In this document: one piece after another, positions 8,949 through 17,050 of the stretch
How the letters are laid out: every line of letters begins with the position of its first letter
How positions within the stretch are numbered: the first letter of the stretch is position 1
The notes under the pieces: generated by a model
Seen by the model: the letters and a program-made list of their open reading frames with translations, nothing else
Told to the model about the DNA's origin: nothing
The model's database searches: none
From: Frankiales bacterium
GTDB lineage: Bacteria; Actinomycetota; Actinomycetes; S36-B12; CAIYMF01
Direction: 5' to 3'
Assembly: GCA_016125335.1 (NCBI GenBank)
Contig: WGLY01000017.1
Span: 186,001-250,000, forward strand
DNA length: 64,000 nt
Translations under genes and position numbers: made by a program

Positions 8949-9914
8949 TCAGGAGCGGGACACGGCGAGCTCCACCAAGCGGGCCGTGAGCGCGCCGAGG
9001 TCGGTGCCGGAGGCCGCCACCGACTGCGGGAACGTCGAGGTCTCGGTCATGCCCGGCGCGACGTTCACCTCGAGGAACCACGGCTCGCCGTCGGCGTCGA
9101 CGATGAGGTCGGCCCGCGAGAGGTCGCGCAGCCCCAGCGTCGTGTGCACGGTGACGCCGGCCGCCGCGACGCGCGCGAGCACGTCGTCGGGCAGGCGGGC
9201 CGGCACGAAGAACTCGGTGGCCCCGGCGGTGTAGCGCGCGCCGTAGTCGTAGACGCCGCCGTCGGCCACCACCTCCACCACGGGCAGGGCGCGCGGTCCG
9301 GAGCCGTCGTCGACCACCGACACCGCCACCTCGGTGCCGGCCACGAAGCTCTGGAGGTAGGCGGTGTCGCCGTAGGCGAACGCCGCGACCATCGCGGCGG
9401 GCAGGTCCGCGGCGTCGGTGACGATCGAGGTGCCCAGCGACGACCCGCCACGAGTGGGCCGCACCACGAGCGGCAGGCCGAGCCGCGACACCACCGCGTC
9501 GAGCACCGGGCCGGCACCGAGCTCGCGGAAGGTCGTGTGCGGCAAGGACATCGAGACGGGCACCCGCACGCCGGCCTGAGCCACGAGGGAGGCCGCCACG
9601 GGCTTGTCGAACGCGCGGCGGCAGGCGTCCGGCCCGGATCCCACGAAGGGGATGCCGAGCGCGGCGATCACGTCGCGGACGGCGCCGTCCTCGCCGGCCG
9701 CCCCGTGCAGCAGCGGCACGACGCAGGCCGGGCGGTCCGCCGACAGCGCGGGGAGCAGGGCGGCGTCGACGTCGAGCACCTCCGCCTCGGCCCCGGTGGC
9801 GCGCAGCGCCTCGGCCACGCGGCGTCCCGAGCGCAGCGAGACGTCGCGCTCGGCCGAGAGCCCGCCGGCCAGGACGACGACGCGCCCCACCCCGGCAGCC
9901 GGCGTACCGGTCAT
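8949..9914 (-). CDS. ddl: D-alanine--D-alanine ligase (ATP-grasp)
   Basis: The enzyme joins two D-Ala residues for peptidoglycan precursors. The 321-residue product has the N-terminal VVVLAGGLSAERDVSLRSG, the GSGPDACRRAFDK segment and the ATP-grasp strand LPLVVRPTRGGSSLG. The metal-binding end reads WFLEVNVAPGMTETSTFPQS. Start ATG 9914 gives MTGTPAAGVGRVVVLAGG; an upstream in-frame TTG (9938) is less likely. Spacing after the aminotransferase (52 bp, same strand) suggests co-transcription. Family membership is clear, though paralogues acting on other D-amino acids cannot be excluded. Confidence 0.92.
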   Translation of the reverse strand: MTGTPAAGVGRVVVLAGGLSAERDVSLRSGRRVAEALRATGAEAEVLDVDAALLPALSADRPACVVPLLHGAAGEDGAVRDVIAALGIPFVGSGPDACRRAFDKPVAASLVAQAGVRVPVSMSLPHTTFRELGAGPVLDAVVSRLGLPLVVRPTRGGSSLGTSIVTDAADLPAAMVAAFAYGDTAYLQSFVAGTEVAVSVVDDGSGPRALPVVEVVADGGVYDYGARYTAGATEFFVPARLPDDVLARVAAAGVTVHTTLGLRDLSRADLIVDADGEPWFLEVNVAPGMTETSTFPQSVAASGTDLGALTARLVELAVSRS

Positions 9915-9966
9915 GTCCTCACACCCCTTGTCCCGCAACGCATCTCGGCTTCGGCTCCCCGTGCAC

Positions 9967-11280
9967 TCACGCCAGGTCCGGCGACGGCGACGCCGGCCCC
10001 TCCCGCTCGGGCGCCGACCGCGGCGAGCCGAACGTCGTCGCCACCTCGAGCTCGGCCTCGATGACGCCGGCGAGCCGACGGACGCCCTCGCGGATCCGGT
10101 CGGGCTCCGGGTAGCAGTAGGACAGCCGCAGCGACTCGCGTCCCTGGCCGTCGGCGAAGAACCCGGTGCCCGGCACGTAGGCGACCAGCGCCGACACCGC
10201 GCGGGGCAGCATCGCGGTGGCGTCGAGCCCCTCGGGCAGCGTGACCCAGCTGTAGAAGCCGCCCGCGGGCACGGTCCACCGGGTGCCCGCCGGCATGAGG
10301 GTGGCCAGCGACTCGAGCAGCGCGTCGCGTCGCTCGCGGTAGACCTCGCGGAAGACCTTGACCTGGTCGAACCACGGCGACGTGGCGAGGTACTCCGAGG
10401 TCGTGAGCTGGGCGAAGTTCGAGGGGCACAGCGTGGCGGTCTCGTTGGCCAGCACCAGCTTCTCGCGCACTCCGTGCGGGGCCACGGCCCAGCCCACGCG
10501 CAGCCCGGCCGCGATGGTCTTCGAGAACGTGCCGAGGTAGACCACGGACTCGGCCTCGTCGGCCCGGATGGCGCGCGGCACGGAGCCGTCGAAGCCCAGC
10601 AGGCCGTAGGGGTCGTCCTCGAGCAGCAGCAGCCCGGCCGAGCGCACGACGTCGAGCACCTCGGCCCGCCGGGCCGGTCCCTGGGTGACGCCGGCGGGGT
10701 TGTGGAACGAGGGGATCGTGTAGACGAGCTTCACCCGCCGGCCCTCGGCGCGCACCGCGGCGATGGCCTCGCGCAGCGCGTCGGGCCGCATGCCCTCCTC
10801 GTCCATGGGCACGTGCACCACCTCGCACTGGTAGGCGGAGAACACGCCCAGCGCCGTCACGTAGGTGGGCGCCTCGACCAGCACGACGTCGCCGGGGTCG
10901 CAGAACACCCGCACCACGAGGTCGAGCGCCATCTGCGAGCCGGCGGTGACCACGATGTCGTCGGGGTGCGCGCTCACGCCGACCGGCGCCATCACCTCGA
11001 GGATCTGCTCGCGCAGGGTGACGTCGCCCTGGCCGGAGCCGTACTGCAGCGCCACGGCGCCGCGGTCGCGCAGCAGCCGGGCGACGGTGTCGGCGAGGGA
11101 GTCGAGCGGCAGCGCGGAGACGTAGGGCATGCCGCCGGCCAGCGAGACCACCTCGGGCCGGGAGGCGACCGCGAACAGCGCCCGGACCTGCGAGGCGGTG
11201 AGCCCGCGGGTGCGGGCGGCGTAGGCGTCGACCCACGGGTCGAGCCTCGTGCCGTGGACCTGGTGCGGCGTCGGATCCAT
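9967..11280 (-). CDS. PLP-dependent aminotransferase, class I/II (MocR/2-aminoadipate type)
   Basis: The 437-residue fold-type I enzyme has SLAGGMPYVSALPLD near the N-terminus, LQYGSGQGDVTLREQI, VVTAGSQMALDL, SFHNPAGVTQ and LLLEDDPYG. The Schiff-base lysine is in YLGTFSKTIAAGLRVGW. These match the 2-aminoadipate/valine-pyruvate-type aminotransferases found in this neighbourhood in many Actinobacteria. The substrate cannot be read from sequence. ATG 11280 is preferred over 11289 because GGGAG is then 10 nt upstream. There is no DNA-binding domain, so it is not a MocR regulator. Confidence 0.88.
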   Translation of the reverse strand: MDPTPHQVHGTRLDPWVDAYAARTRGLTASQVRALFAVASRPEVVSLAGGMPYVSALPLDSLADTVARLLRDRGAVALQYGSGQGDVTLREQILEVMAPVGVSAHPDDIVVTAGSQMALDLVVRVFCDPGDVVLVEAPTYVTALGVFSAYQCEVVHVPMDEEGMRPDALREAIAAVRAEGRRVKLVYTIPSFHNPAGVTQGPARRAEVLDVVRSAGLLLLEDDPYGLLGFDGSVPRAIRADEAESVVYLGTFSKTIAAGLRVGWAVAPHGVREKLVLANETATLCPSNFAQLTTSEYLATSPWFDQVKVFREVYRERRDALLESLATLMPAGTRWTVPAGGFYSWVTLPEGLDATAMLPRAVSALVAYVPGTGFFADGQGRESLRLSYCYPEPDRIREGVRRLAGVIEAELEVATTFGSPRSAPEREGPASPSPDLA

Positions 11281-11379
11281 CGTCCCCATGCTCCCGTCGA
11301 GGACCCGGCCGGGTCCACGAGGCGCGTACGGCGGAGACGACGACGCTGTCGCGGGTGCCGTACGGCGATGCTGTGCGCC

Positions 11380-11385
11380 TACGAT
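11380..11385 (+). promoter_or_regulatory. Minus-10 element for the 11.4-12.6 kb operon
   Basis: TACGAT lies 24 bp before the small membrane-protein start and would give a leader of about 18 nt carrying GAGGGG. No clear minus-35 hexamer is seen. Confidence 0.4.
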
Positions 11386-11409
11386 GCCGGATGAGGGGTA
11401 GGTGGTGTC

Positions 11410-11523
11410 ATGCGGGTTGTCCGTTGGGTCCTCGTGCTGCTCCTCCTCGGTCTCGTGGCGGGCTTCGTGGCAGGTCTGCTGCGCCCGCACCGCGAGGAGC
11501 TCCCGCGACCGGTGACGGGCTGA
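11410..11523 (+). CDS. Small single-span membrane protein (37 aa)
   Basis: A 37-codon frame begins MRVVRWVLVLLLLGLVAG, continues FVAGLLRPHREELPRPVTG and stops 10 bp before the next gene. It encodes one hydrophobic helix (about residues 4-24) flanked by Arg at the N-side and a charged tail, so cytoplasmic N-terminus is expected. A GAGGGG is upstream, and a TACGAT minus-10 lies before that. Codon use is GC-rich at third positions, with a few exceptions. No family is recognised; spacing points to an operon with the acetyltransferase. Confidence 0.6.
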   Translation: MRVVRWVLVLLLLGLVAGFVAGLLRPHREELPRPVTG

Positions 11524-11533
11524 GGACGCCCTC

Positions 11534-12166
11534 GTGGCCGTCCCCCGGCGCCTCGCCCCGCTGACGCGGGACTCCCTCGACGAGCTGCCCTCGCCGTGCC
11601 GCTCCTGCGTGCGCTGGGAGCTCGACGCGGTGGCCCGCGGCCGGGCCGAGGCCGAGCGCGCCACGGAGGAGGCCAAGGCCTCCTGGCTGTCCGCCACGCT
11701 GCTCGACTGGGGCTCGTGCGGCCAGGTCGCGCGCGTCGACGGCGAGGTCGTCGGCTACGCGCTCTACGCGCCCCCGGCGTACCTGCCCGGCCTCATGGCC
11801 TACCCCACCGCGCCCGTCTCGCCGGACGCCGTCGCCCTCGCCGCGCTGCGGGTCGAGCCCGAGCACGCCGACCGCGGGCTGGCCCGGATGCTCGTGCAGG
11901 GGATGGCCGCCGACCTCGCCCGCCGCGGCGTGCGCGCCGTGGAGGCCGTCGCGTCGGCCGACGGCGAGGCGGCCTGCCTCGTGCCGGCCGACTTCCTGCT
12001 GGCGGTGGGCTTCACCACCGTGCGCAGCCACCCCCGCACCCCGCGGCTGCGCCTGGACCTGCGGTCCACCGCCTGGCGCGAGGACGTCGTGGAGGCCGCT
12101 CTCGAGCGGCTGCTCGGCCGCCGTCGCACGATGGGCGCCCTGCACCGCGAGGACCCCACCGCGTGA
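11534..12166 (+). CDS. GNAT family N-acetyltransferase
   Basis: The 210-residue protein has a GNAT core. The beta strand ALAALRVEPEHADRGLARML carries the acetyl-CoA pyrophosphate loop (ADRGLA), followed by a VRAVEAVAS strand and DFLLAVGFTTVRSHPRTPRL. The N-terminal CRSCVRWE motif is typical of a conserved actinobacterial subgroup found in this neighbourhood. The acceptor substrate is unknown. The GTG start follows the small membrane-protein gene by 10 bp, and its stop overlaps the next gene by GTGA, so the three are probably one operon. Confidence 0.85.
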   Translation: MAVPRRLAPLTRDSLDELPSPCRSCVRWELDAVARGRAEAERATEEAKASWLSATLLDWGSCGQVARVDGEVVGYALYAPPAYLPGLMAYPTAPVSPDAVALAALRVEPEHADRGLARMLVQGMAADLARRGVRAVEAVASADGEAACLVPADFLLAVGFTTVRSHPRTPRLRLDLRSTAWREDVVEAALERLLGRRRTMGALHREDPTA

Positions 12167-12576
12167 GCGACGCCGTCCCCGAGCAGCCGGGTCCGCACGA
12201 CTCGTCGCTGCCTCGGCCTCCCGCCGCGCGCCCGCGCGGGCGCGCGGCCGCACCGGCCGAGCCGTCGGAGTTCGCCGTACGGGCGGTGCAGCGCTCGGTC
12301 ACCGCGTGGCTCGTGCTCGGGCTGTGGCTGGTGATGACCCTGCTGTGGGGCGGCGCGGTGCTGCTCGCGCCGGTGGTCGTCGCCGTGCTCGTGGTGCTGG
12401 CGGTGGGAGCCGTGCGCGACGCCCGCCGCGGTCGCGACAGCGACGGGCGGCTGCCCACCCTGGCGTGGTCCGGTGCGGTGGCGACGGCGGTGCTGGCCGG
12501 CGTCGCCGTGCTGGTCGCCGCCTACGGCCTGGCGTTCCTCGGCTGGCTGGTCCTCGGCGGCGGCACCGGTTCCTGA
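12163..12576 (+). CDS. Conserved membrane protein, three predicted spans
   Basis: The 137-residue product begins at a GTG overlapping the acetyltransferase stop. About 45 polar, Pro/Arg-rich residues precede hydrophobic stretches WLVLGLWLVMTLLWGGAV, VVVAVLVVLAVGAV and AVLAGVAVLVAAYGLAFLGW. A basic loop, RDARRGRDSDGR, separates spans two and three. No enzymatic motif is seen and no family is recognised. Coupled translation with the GNAT gene is the only functional hint. Confidence 0.75.
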   Translation: MSDAVPEQPGPHDSSLPRPPAARPRGRAAAPAEPSEFAVRAVQRSVTAWLVLGLWLVMTLLWGGAVLLAPVVVAVLVVLAVGAVRDARRGRDSDGRLPTLAWSGAVATAVLAGVAVLVAAYGLAFLGWLVLGGGTGS

Positions 12577-12616
12577 GCCGGGAGAGCCCCGACGGCGCGA
12601 TGCCGACGGCCCGGGG

Positions 12617-13729
12617 TCAGGCCTCGGCGGGCACGGGGGCGAAGAAGCGGACGACGGCGGCCGAGATGCCCTCGGCCACGGCGTCGCGGAACCCGGGGTC
12701 GGACAGCCGGGCTGCGTCGCGAGGGTTGGACAGGTAGCCGCACTCGATGCGCACGGCCGGCATGCGGGTCATGCGCAGCAGGTCCCAGGTCTTCGCGTGG
12801 GTGCGGCAGTCGGTGAGGTCGGTCCGCGCGCAGATCTCCTCCTGCACCATGTCGGCGACGCGGTGGCCGAGGGTGGAGCCCGCGCCGGAGACCGGGTCGC
12901 CGAAGTAGAACGTGGCGCAGCCGCCGGGCACGGGCGACTCGACCGAGTCGGCGTGCAGCGAGAGCACGAGGTCGGCGGCGGTGTCGTTGGCGAAGGCGGC
13001 GCGCTCGGCCTCCTCGGGGGCGTGGCTGCTGTCCGGCGAGCGGGTGAGCAGCACCTGCACGCCGATGGCGGCCAGGCGGCCCTCCACCCGCAGGGCGAGG
13101 TCGCCGGCCACCGTGGCCTCCGACAGCTCGCCGTGGCGCCGGCCGTCGTCGAGTCCGCCGTGGCCCGGGTCGATGACGACGACCTTGTCGGCCACGCCGC
13201 TGCACAGCGCCTCGAGCGCGTGCAGCTCGCGCAGCACGGAGGCCGTGCCCCCGCCGCTCATCGTGCGGCCGAGGCGGCCCAGCGCGCGGAAGGTCTCGGG
13301 ACCGCAGGTGCCGTCAGGGTCCACACCCACGCTGCGCTGGAACTCGCGCAGCGCGGTGTCGGTGCGCACGCCGAACACGCCGTCCACCCGCCCGAGGTCG
13401 AACCCGAGCCCGGCCAGGCGCCGCTGCAGCGCGAGCACGTCGTCCCCCGCGACGACGTGCCCGGGGCTGTAGGACAGCACCCGGTCGCCCAGCGACCAGC
13501 GGGCCTCCTCGAGGCGGCGGAAGGTCTGGCCCCCGACGACGCCGTCGACGGTGAGACCGCGCTCCTGCTGGAAGCAGCGGACCGCGGCGTCGACGGTGTC
13601 GTCGAAGCGCGCGTGCAGGGGGTCGGTGGCGGGGTCGTGCTCGGTGAGCAGGCCGAGCCGTCCGAGCCGGTCGCGGATCTCGGCGACCGCCGTGCCGGTG
13701 TCCCCCCGCCGGATGGCGGGCGCGTTCAC
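12617..13729 (-). CDS. N-acetylmuramoyl-L-alanine amidase with two peptidoglycan-binding domains
   Basis: The enzyme cleaves the amide between MurNAc and L-Ala in peptidoglycan. The 370-residue protein has two N-terminal PG_binding_1 modules (about 1-70 and 80-145; FDDTVDAAVRCFQQERGL and VFGVRTDTALREFQRSVGV). An Amidase_3 domain follows, with zinc ligands in VVVIDPGHGG, the catalytic Glu in RIECGYLSN and a His in LSLHADS. There is no obvious signal peptide, so export may be non-classical or the start misplaced. The GTG start lies 8 bp after the trxA stop, indicating an operon with trxA. Confidence 0.93.
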   Translation of the reverse strand: MNAPAIRRGDTGTAVAEIRDRLGRLGLLTEHDPATDPLHARFDDTVDAAVRCFQQERGLTVDGVVGGQTFRRLEEARWSLGDRVLSYSPGHVVAGDDVLALQRRLAGLGFDLGRVDGVFGVRTDTALREFQRSVGVDPDGTCGPETFRALGRLGRTMSGGGTASVLRELHALEALCSGVADKVVVIDPGHGGLDDGRRHGELSEATVAGDLALRVEGRLAAIGVQVLLTRSPDSSHAPEEAERAAFANDTAADLVLSLHADSVESPVPGGCATFYFGDPVSGAGSTLGHRVADMVQEEICARTDLTDCRTHAKTWDLLRMTRMPAVRIECGYLSNPRDAARLSDPGFRDAVAEGISAAVVRFFAPVPAEA

Positions 13730-13737
13730 GCGAGGGT

Positions 13738-14061
13738 CTACAGGAACTCGGCCAGGTCGGCGAGCAGGGCCGCCTTGGGCTTGGCGCCGACGATCTGCTT
13801 CACGAGGCGCCCGCCCTGGTAGACGTTCATCGTCGGCAGGGACAGGATCCGCTCGCTCGCCGCCGTCTGCGGGTTCTCGTCGACGTTGAACTTGGCGACG
13901 GTGATCTTCTCGGGGTGCGCGGCGGCGATCTCCTCGAGGATCGGGCTGACCATCTTGCACGGCCCGCACCACTCGGCCCAGAAGTCGACCAGGACCGGCT
14001 TCTCGGACAGCAGTACCTCGTCGGTGAAGGTCGCGTCGGTCACGATCTTGGCGGCGCCCAT
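13738..14061 (-). CDS. trxA: Thioredoxin
   Basis: The 107-residue product is normal thioredoxin length. It has the active site WCGPC at residues 31-35 within VLVDFWAEWCGPCKM, and the cis-proline region LPTMNVYQGG. It reduces protein disulfides using electrons from thioredoxin reductase, encoded immediately upstream on the same strand. A stretch of 139 bp separates the two, so trxA may have its own promoter as well. Confidence 0.97.
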   Translation of the reverse strand: MGAAKIVTDATFTDEVLLSEKPVLVDFWAEWCGPCKMVSPILEEIAAAHPEKITVAKFNVDENPQTAASERILSLPTMNVYQGGRLVKQIVGAKPKAALLADLAEFL

Positions 14062-14200
14062 GCGGCGTTCCTTTCCCTCGTGGGGCTCGTGGGGCTGGCG
14101 GTGCGGGTGGTGCCGGGCCGGGCCCGGTGCGGGTCGGCCCCACCGTACGACGCCTCGCCGACGATGGTGCCATGCGCCGCCCGGGGGCGGCGGCGTCGGC

Positions 14201-15169
14201 TCAGGCCAGGGTCTGCAGCGCGTCGTGGGTGAGCTCGGCGGCCTCGAGGTTGGCCAGGAAGCGCTCGGCGTCCAGGGCGGCCGCGCAGCCGGACCCGGCG
14301 GCGGTGATGGCCTGGCGGTAGGTGTGGTCGACCAGGTCGCCGCAGGCGAAGACGCCCTCGAGGCTGGTGCGGGTGGAACGGCCCTCGACCAGCACGTAGC
14401 CCTCGGCGTCGAGGTCGACCTGGCCGCGCACGAGCTCCGAGCGGGGGTCGTGGCCGATGGCCACGAACAGCCCGGTGGCCTCCTGCGTGCGGGTCTCGCC
14501 GGTGACCGTGTCGCGCAGCACCAGGCCGGTCACCTTGTCGGCGCCCTGCACCTCGACGACCTCGGAGTTCCACGCGAAGCGCATCTTGTCGTTGGCGAAG
14601 GCGCGCTCCTGCATGATCTTGCTCGCGCGCAGGGTGTCGCGGCGGTGCACCAGGGTCACCGACCGCGCGAAGCGGGTGAGGAACGTGGCCTCCTCGAGCG
14701 CGGAGTCGCCACCGCCGACCACCACGATGTCCTGCTCGCGGAAGAAGAAGCCGTCGCACGTGGCGCACCACGAGACCCCGTGGCCGGACAGGCGCTTCTC
14801 GCCGTCGACGCCGAGCTCGCGGTAGCCCGAGCCCATCGCGAGGATGACGGTGCGCGCCTGGTAGGTGACGCCGTCGGCGGTGACGGACTTGACCGGGCCG
14901 GTGAGGTCGACGTCGGTGACGTCCTGGGTGACGAGCTCCGCGCCGAAGCGCTCGGCCTGGGCCCGCATGGTCTGCATGAGCTCCGGGCCGACGATCCCCT
15001 CGGCGAAGCCGGGGAAGTTCTCGACCTCGGTGGTGTTCATGAGCGCGCCGCCCCAGGAGATCTCGCCCTCGAAGACGAGCGGGGCGAGCTGCGCACGCGC
15101 GGCGTAGATGGCGGCCGTGTAGCCCGCGGGGCCGGAGCCGATGATGATCACGTTGCGGACGTCGCTCAC
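14201..15169 (-). CDS. trxB: Thioredoxin reductase (NADPH)
   Basis: This FAD enzyme transfers electrons from NADPH to thioredoxin. The 322-residue product has the FAD-binding GSGPAG at 11-16, redox-active CATC at 135-138, the NADPH-binding [13 protein letters not shown] and the closing [15 protein letters not shown]. The GTG start at 15169 gives [11 protein letters not shown] with GAGGCC upstream. It pairs with trxA downstream. Oxidative-stress control would be expected in Actinobacteria, but I see no diagnostic promoter. Confidence 0.97.
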   Translation of the reverse strand: MSDVRNVIIIGSGPAGYTAAIYAARAQLAPLVFEGEISWGGALMNTTEVENFPGFAEGIVGPELMQTMRAQAERFGAELVTQDVTDVDLTGPVKSVTADGVTYQARTVILAMGSGYRELGVDGEKRLSGHGVSWCATCDGFFFREQDIVVVGGGDSALEEATFLTRFARSVTLVHRRDTLRASKIMQERAFANDKMRFAWNSEVVEVQGADKVTGLVLRDTVTGETRTQEATGLFVAIGHDPRSELVRGQVDLDAEGYVLVEGRSTRTSLEGVFACGDLVDHTYRQAITAAGSGCAAALDAERFLANLEAAELTHDALQTLA

Positions 15170-15330
15170 GGGGGGCCTCTCGACGGGCGGGACTCGGGCG
15201 TCCCGGTGGTGCGGGTGGTCGTGCAGTACGCCGGCTGCGGGCGCATCTGCGTGAACGATCCTAGGCCGCAGCGCATTCCGATCCGAGCCGAGCGGGCGGC
15301 CCGCGCGGGTGGCCCGCCGGCCGTGGCGGG

Positions 15331-16257
15331 TCAGCCCGCCGGGATCGTCGTGTACTCGTAGACCAGGGGCGTCGTGGCGTCGCACCCGGGGTGCAGCACG
15401 AACACGTCGAGCACCGTGGCGTCCTCCGGGTCCGGGACGACCACGACGTCGGCCGGCTTGCCCTCGAACGTGCCGTGGTCGACCACCACGGCGGTGGCGC
15501 CGGGCAGGCCGAGGCCGACCAGGCAGGCCGGCAGGGTGCCGGCCGTCAGCGGCGCGGCCGAGCCCGACGCGGGGGCGGAGGAGTCGGCGCCGAAGGCGGC
15601 CTTGGACGACGACGTCGCGGACTCCGGCGCCACGGCGGGCGCGGAGGCGTCCGACGGCGCCGCGGCCGGGCTCTGCGCGCCCGCCGCCGCAGGGCTGGCC
15701 GCGGTGCGGGCGCCGGCCACCAGCGAGGTCACCTGGCTGCGCAGGGTGGCCGGGGCGTAGGCGGTGTCGCTGGAGCTCATGACGGTGGGCGGCTGCCCCC
15801 CGGCCACGGTGGTGACGGCGCCGGAGTCGGCGGAGCCGTGGGTGAGCCCGGGCCGGGCGATCAGCGCGAACCCGCCGGCGAACAGCAGGATCGCGGCGGC
15901 CGCCCCGCTCGACCAGCCGAGCACCCCGAGGTTGCGCCGCCGGCGCGCCGCGGCGTCGAGCGGCAGCACCGTGGCGGTGTCCTCCTGCTGCGCGCCGCCG
16001 TCGCCGGTGCCGCCCCGTCCGGCCGGGTCGTCGGCCCCGTCGGTGCTCGCGGTGGCGGTGCCCGGGCCACCTGCGGCGTCGGCGTGGCGGCGCTCCTGGT
16101 CGAGCACCGCGTCGAGGCGGCGCACGACGTCGTCCGGCGCGGGCAGGTCGTCCGGGCCGAGCATCCCGAGCAGGGACCGCACGTGGGCGTCCTGATCCGG
16201 GGTCGCCTCCGGGCCGGGGGTGCTCGCGTCGTCGGCGGGGCGGGCCTCGTCGGTCAT
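15331..16257 (-). CDS. Putative membrane anti-sigma factor of the sigM operon
   Basis: The 308-residue protein overlaps sigM by ATGA, the usual arrangement for a cognate anti-sigma factor. The N-terminal ~50 residues ([20 protein letters not shown], then [11 protein letters not shown]) precede a disordered linker. One membrane span follows ([19 protein letters not shown], about 120-140). An Ala/Ser/Pro-rich external region leads to a folded C-terminal module containing [20 protein letters not shown] and VFVLHPGCD. No His-x3-Cys-x2-Cys zinc signature is present, so it is not a ZAS-type factor. The role is inferred from context. Confidence 0.65.
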   Translation of the reverse strand: MTDEARPADDASTPGPEATPDQDAHVRSLLGMLGPDDLPAPDDVVRRLDAVLDQERRHADAAGGPGTATASTDGADDPAGRGGTGDGGAQQEDTATVLPLDAAARRRRNLGVLGWSSGAAAAILLFAGGFALIARPGLTHGSADSGAVTTVAGGQPPTVMSSSDTAYAPATLRSQVTSLVAGARTAASPAAAGAQSPAAAPSDASAPAVAPESATSSSKAAFGADSSAPASGSAAPLTAGTLPACLVGLGLPGATAVVVDHGTFEGKPADVVVVPDPEDATVLDVFVLHPGCDATTPLVYEYTTIPAG

Positions 16258-16934
16258 GCGGGCTCACCTCCCGGTGGCGGGTCGAGGGTCGCGGCCGGGT
16301 CGGGCGCCGGCCGGGGCTGCGGTGATGGGACGCCGCCCGGGTCGTCGGGGTTCCGCAGGCCCGCGAGGGCGACGGCGAGCCGCGCGCGACCGCGCGAGCA
16401 CCGGCTCTTCACCGTGCCCTCCGGGACGCCGAGCAGCGCGGCCGCCTCGCTCACCGGCAGGCCCTCGACGTCGACGAGCACGATCGCCGCGCGCTGGTCG
16501 TCGGGCAGGGCGCGCAGCGCGCGGTCGATCTCCATCCGCAGCTCGAGGCGGTCGAGGTCGTCGCGCGGGTCGGCGATGCCGTGCGCGCCGGTGTCGCCGT
16601 CCTCGGCGGGCAGCGGCACGGTGGGCCGGGCCCGGCGCCGGCGCATGCGGTCCAGGCAGGCGTTGACCACCACGCGGTGCAGCCAGGTGGTGACCGCCGC
16701 CTCGCCGCGGAACGACCCGGCGTTGCGGAAGGCGGAGACCAGGGCGTCCTGGAGCGCGTCGGCCGCGTCCTCCGGGTCGCCCGTGGTGCGCAGCGCCACG
16801 GCCCACAGCCGGTCGCGGTGACGCCGGACCAGCTCGGGGAACGCCTCGGCGTCGCCGGCCACGTGGGCGGCGAGGAGGGCGGCGTCGTCCGGGCCGGGGC
16901 CCGGCGACCCCGGGGCAGCGACGTCCTCGGTCAT
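16254..16934 (-). CDS. sigM: ECF RNA polymerase sigma factor, SigM type
   Basis: The 226-residue protein has sigma region 2 ([20 protein letters not shown], then [20 protein letters not shown] and [15 protein letters not shown]) and region 4 ([20 protein letters not shown], then [20 protein letters not shown]). It lacks regions 1 and 3, as ECF factors do. Its place between trxB/anti-sigma and the pseudokinase-murJ genes matches the SigM locus of Actinobacteria. SigM is generally tied to envelope or redox stress; this is family knowledge, not seen here. TAGGCT 9 nt before the ATG suggests a short or absent leader. Confidence 0.9.
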   Translation of the reverse strand: MTEDVAAPGSPGPGPDDAALLAAHVAGDAEAFPELVRRHRDRLWAVALRTTGDPEDAADALQDALVSAFRNAGSFRGEAAVTTWLHRVVVNACLDRMRRRRARPTVPLPAEDGDTGAHGIADPRDDLDRLELRMEIDRALRALPDDQRAAIVLVDVEGLPVSEAAALLGVPEGTVKSRCSRGRARLAVALAGLRNPDDPGGVPSPQPRPAPDPAATLDPPPGGEPA

Positions 16935-16943
16935 GGCGCGGTC

Positions 16944-16949
16944 AGCCTA
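16944..16949 (-). promoter_or_regulatory. Minus-10 element of sigM, near-leaderless
   Basis: TAGGCT on the minus strand ends 9 nt before the sigM ATG. Confidence 0.45.
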
Positions 16950-17050
16950 CGGCGCGCCGGGCCGCCGGTACGCGAGCCACGACCGGGCGCGCGGGGGCCG
17001 GCGCGGCGGACGGCGGCGCGGCGCGCGTGGGGTGCGGGGAGGGCCCGGGC

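Noticed and set aside
9912-9944. Possible second copy of the parB terminator palindrome before ddl
   Set aside because: It shares only short stretches (ACACCCCTTG, CGCAACGCAT) with 8908-8934 and is not self-complementary.
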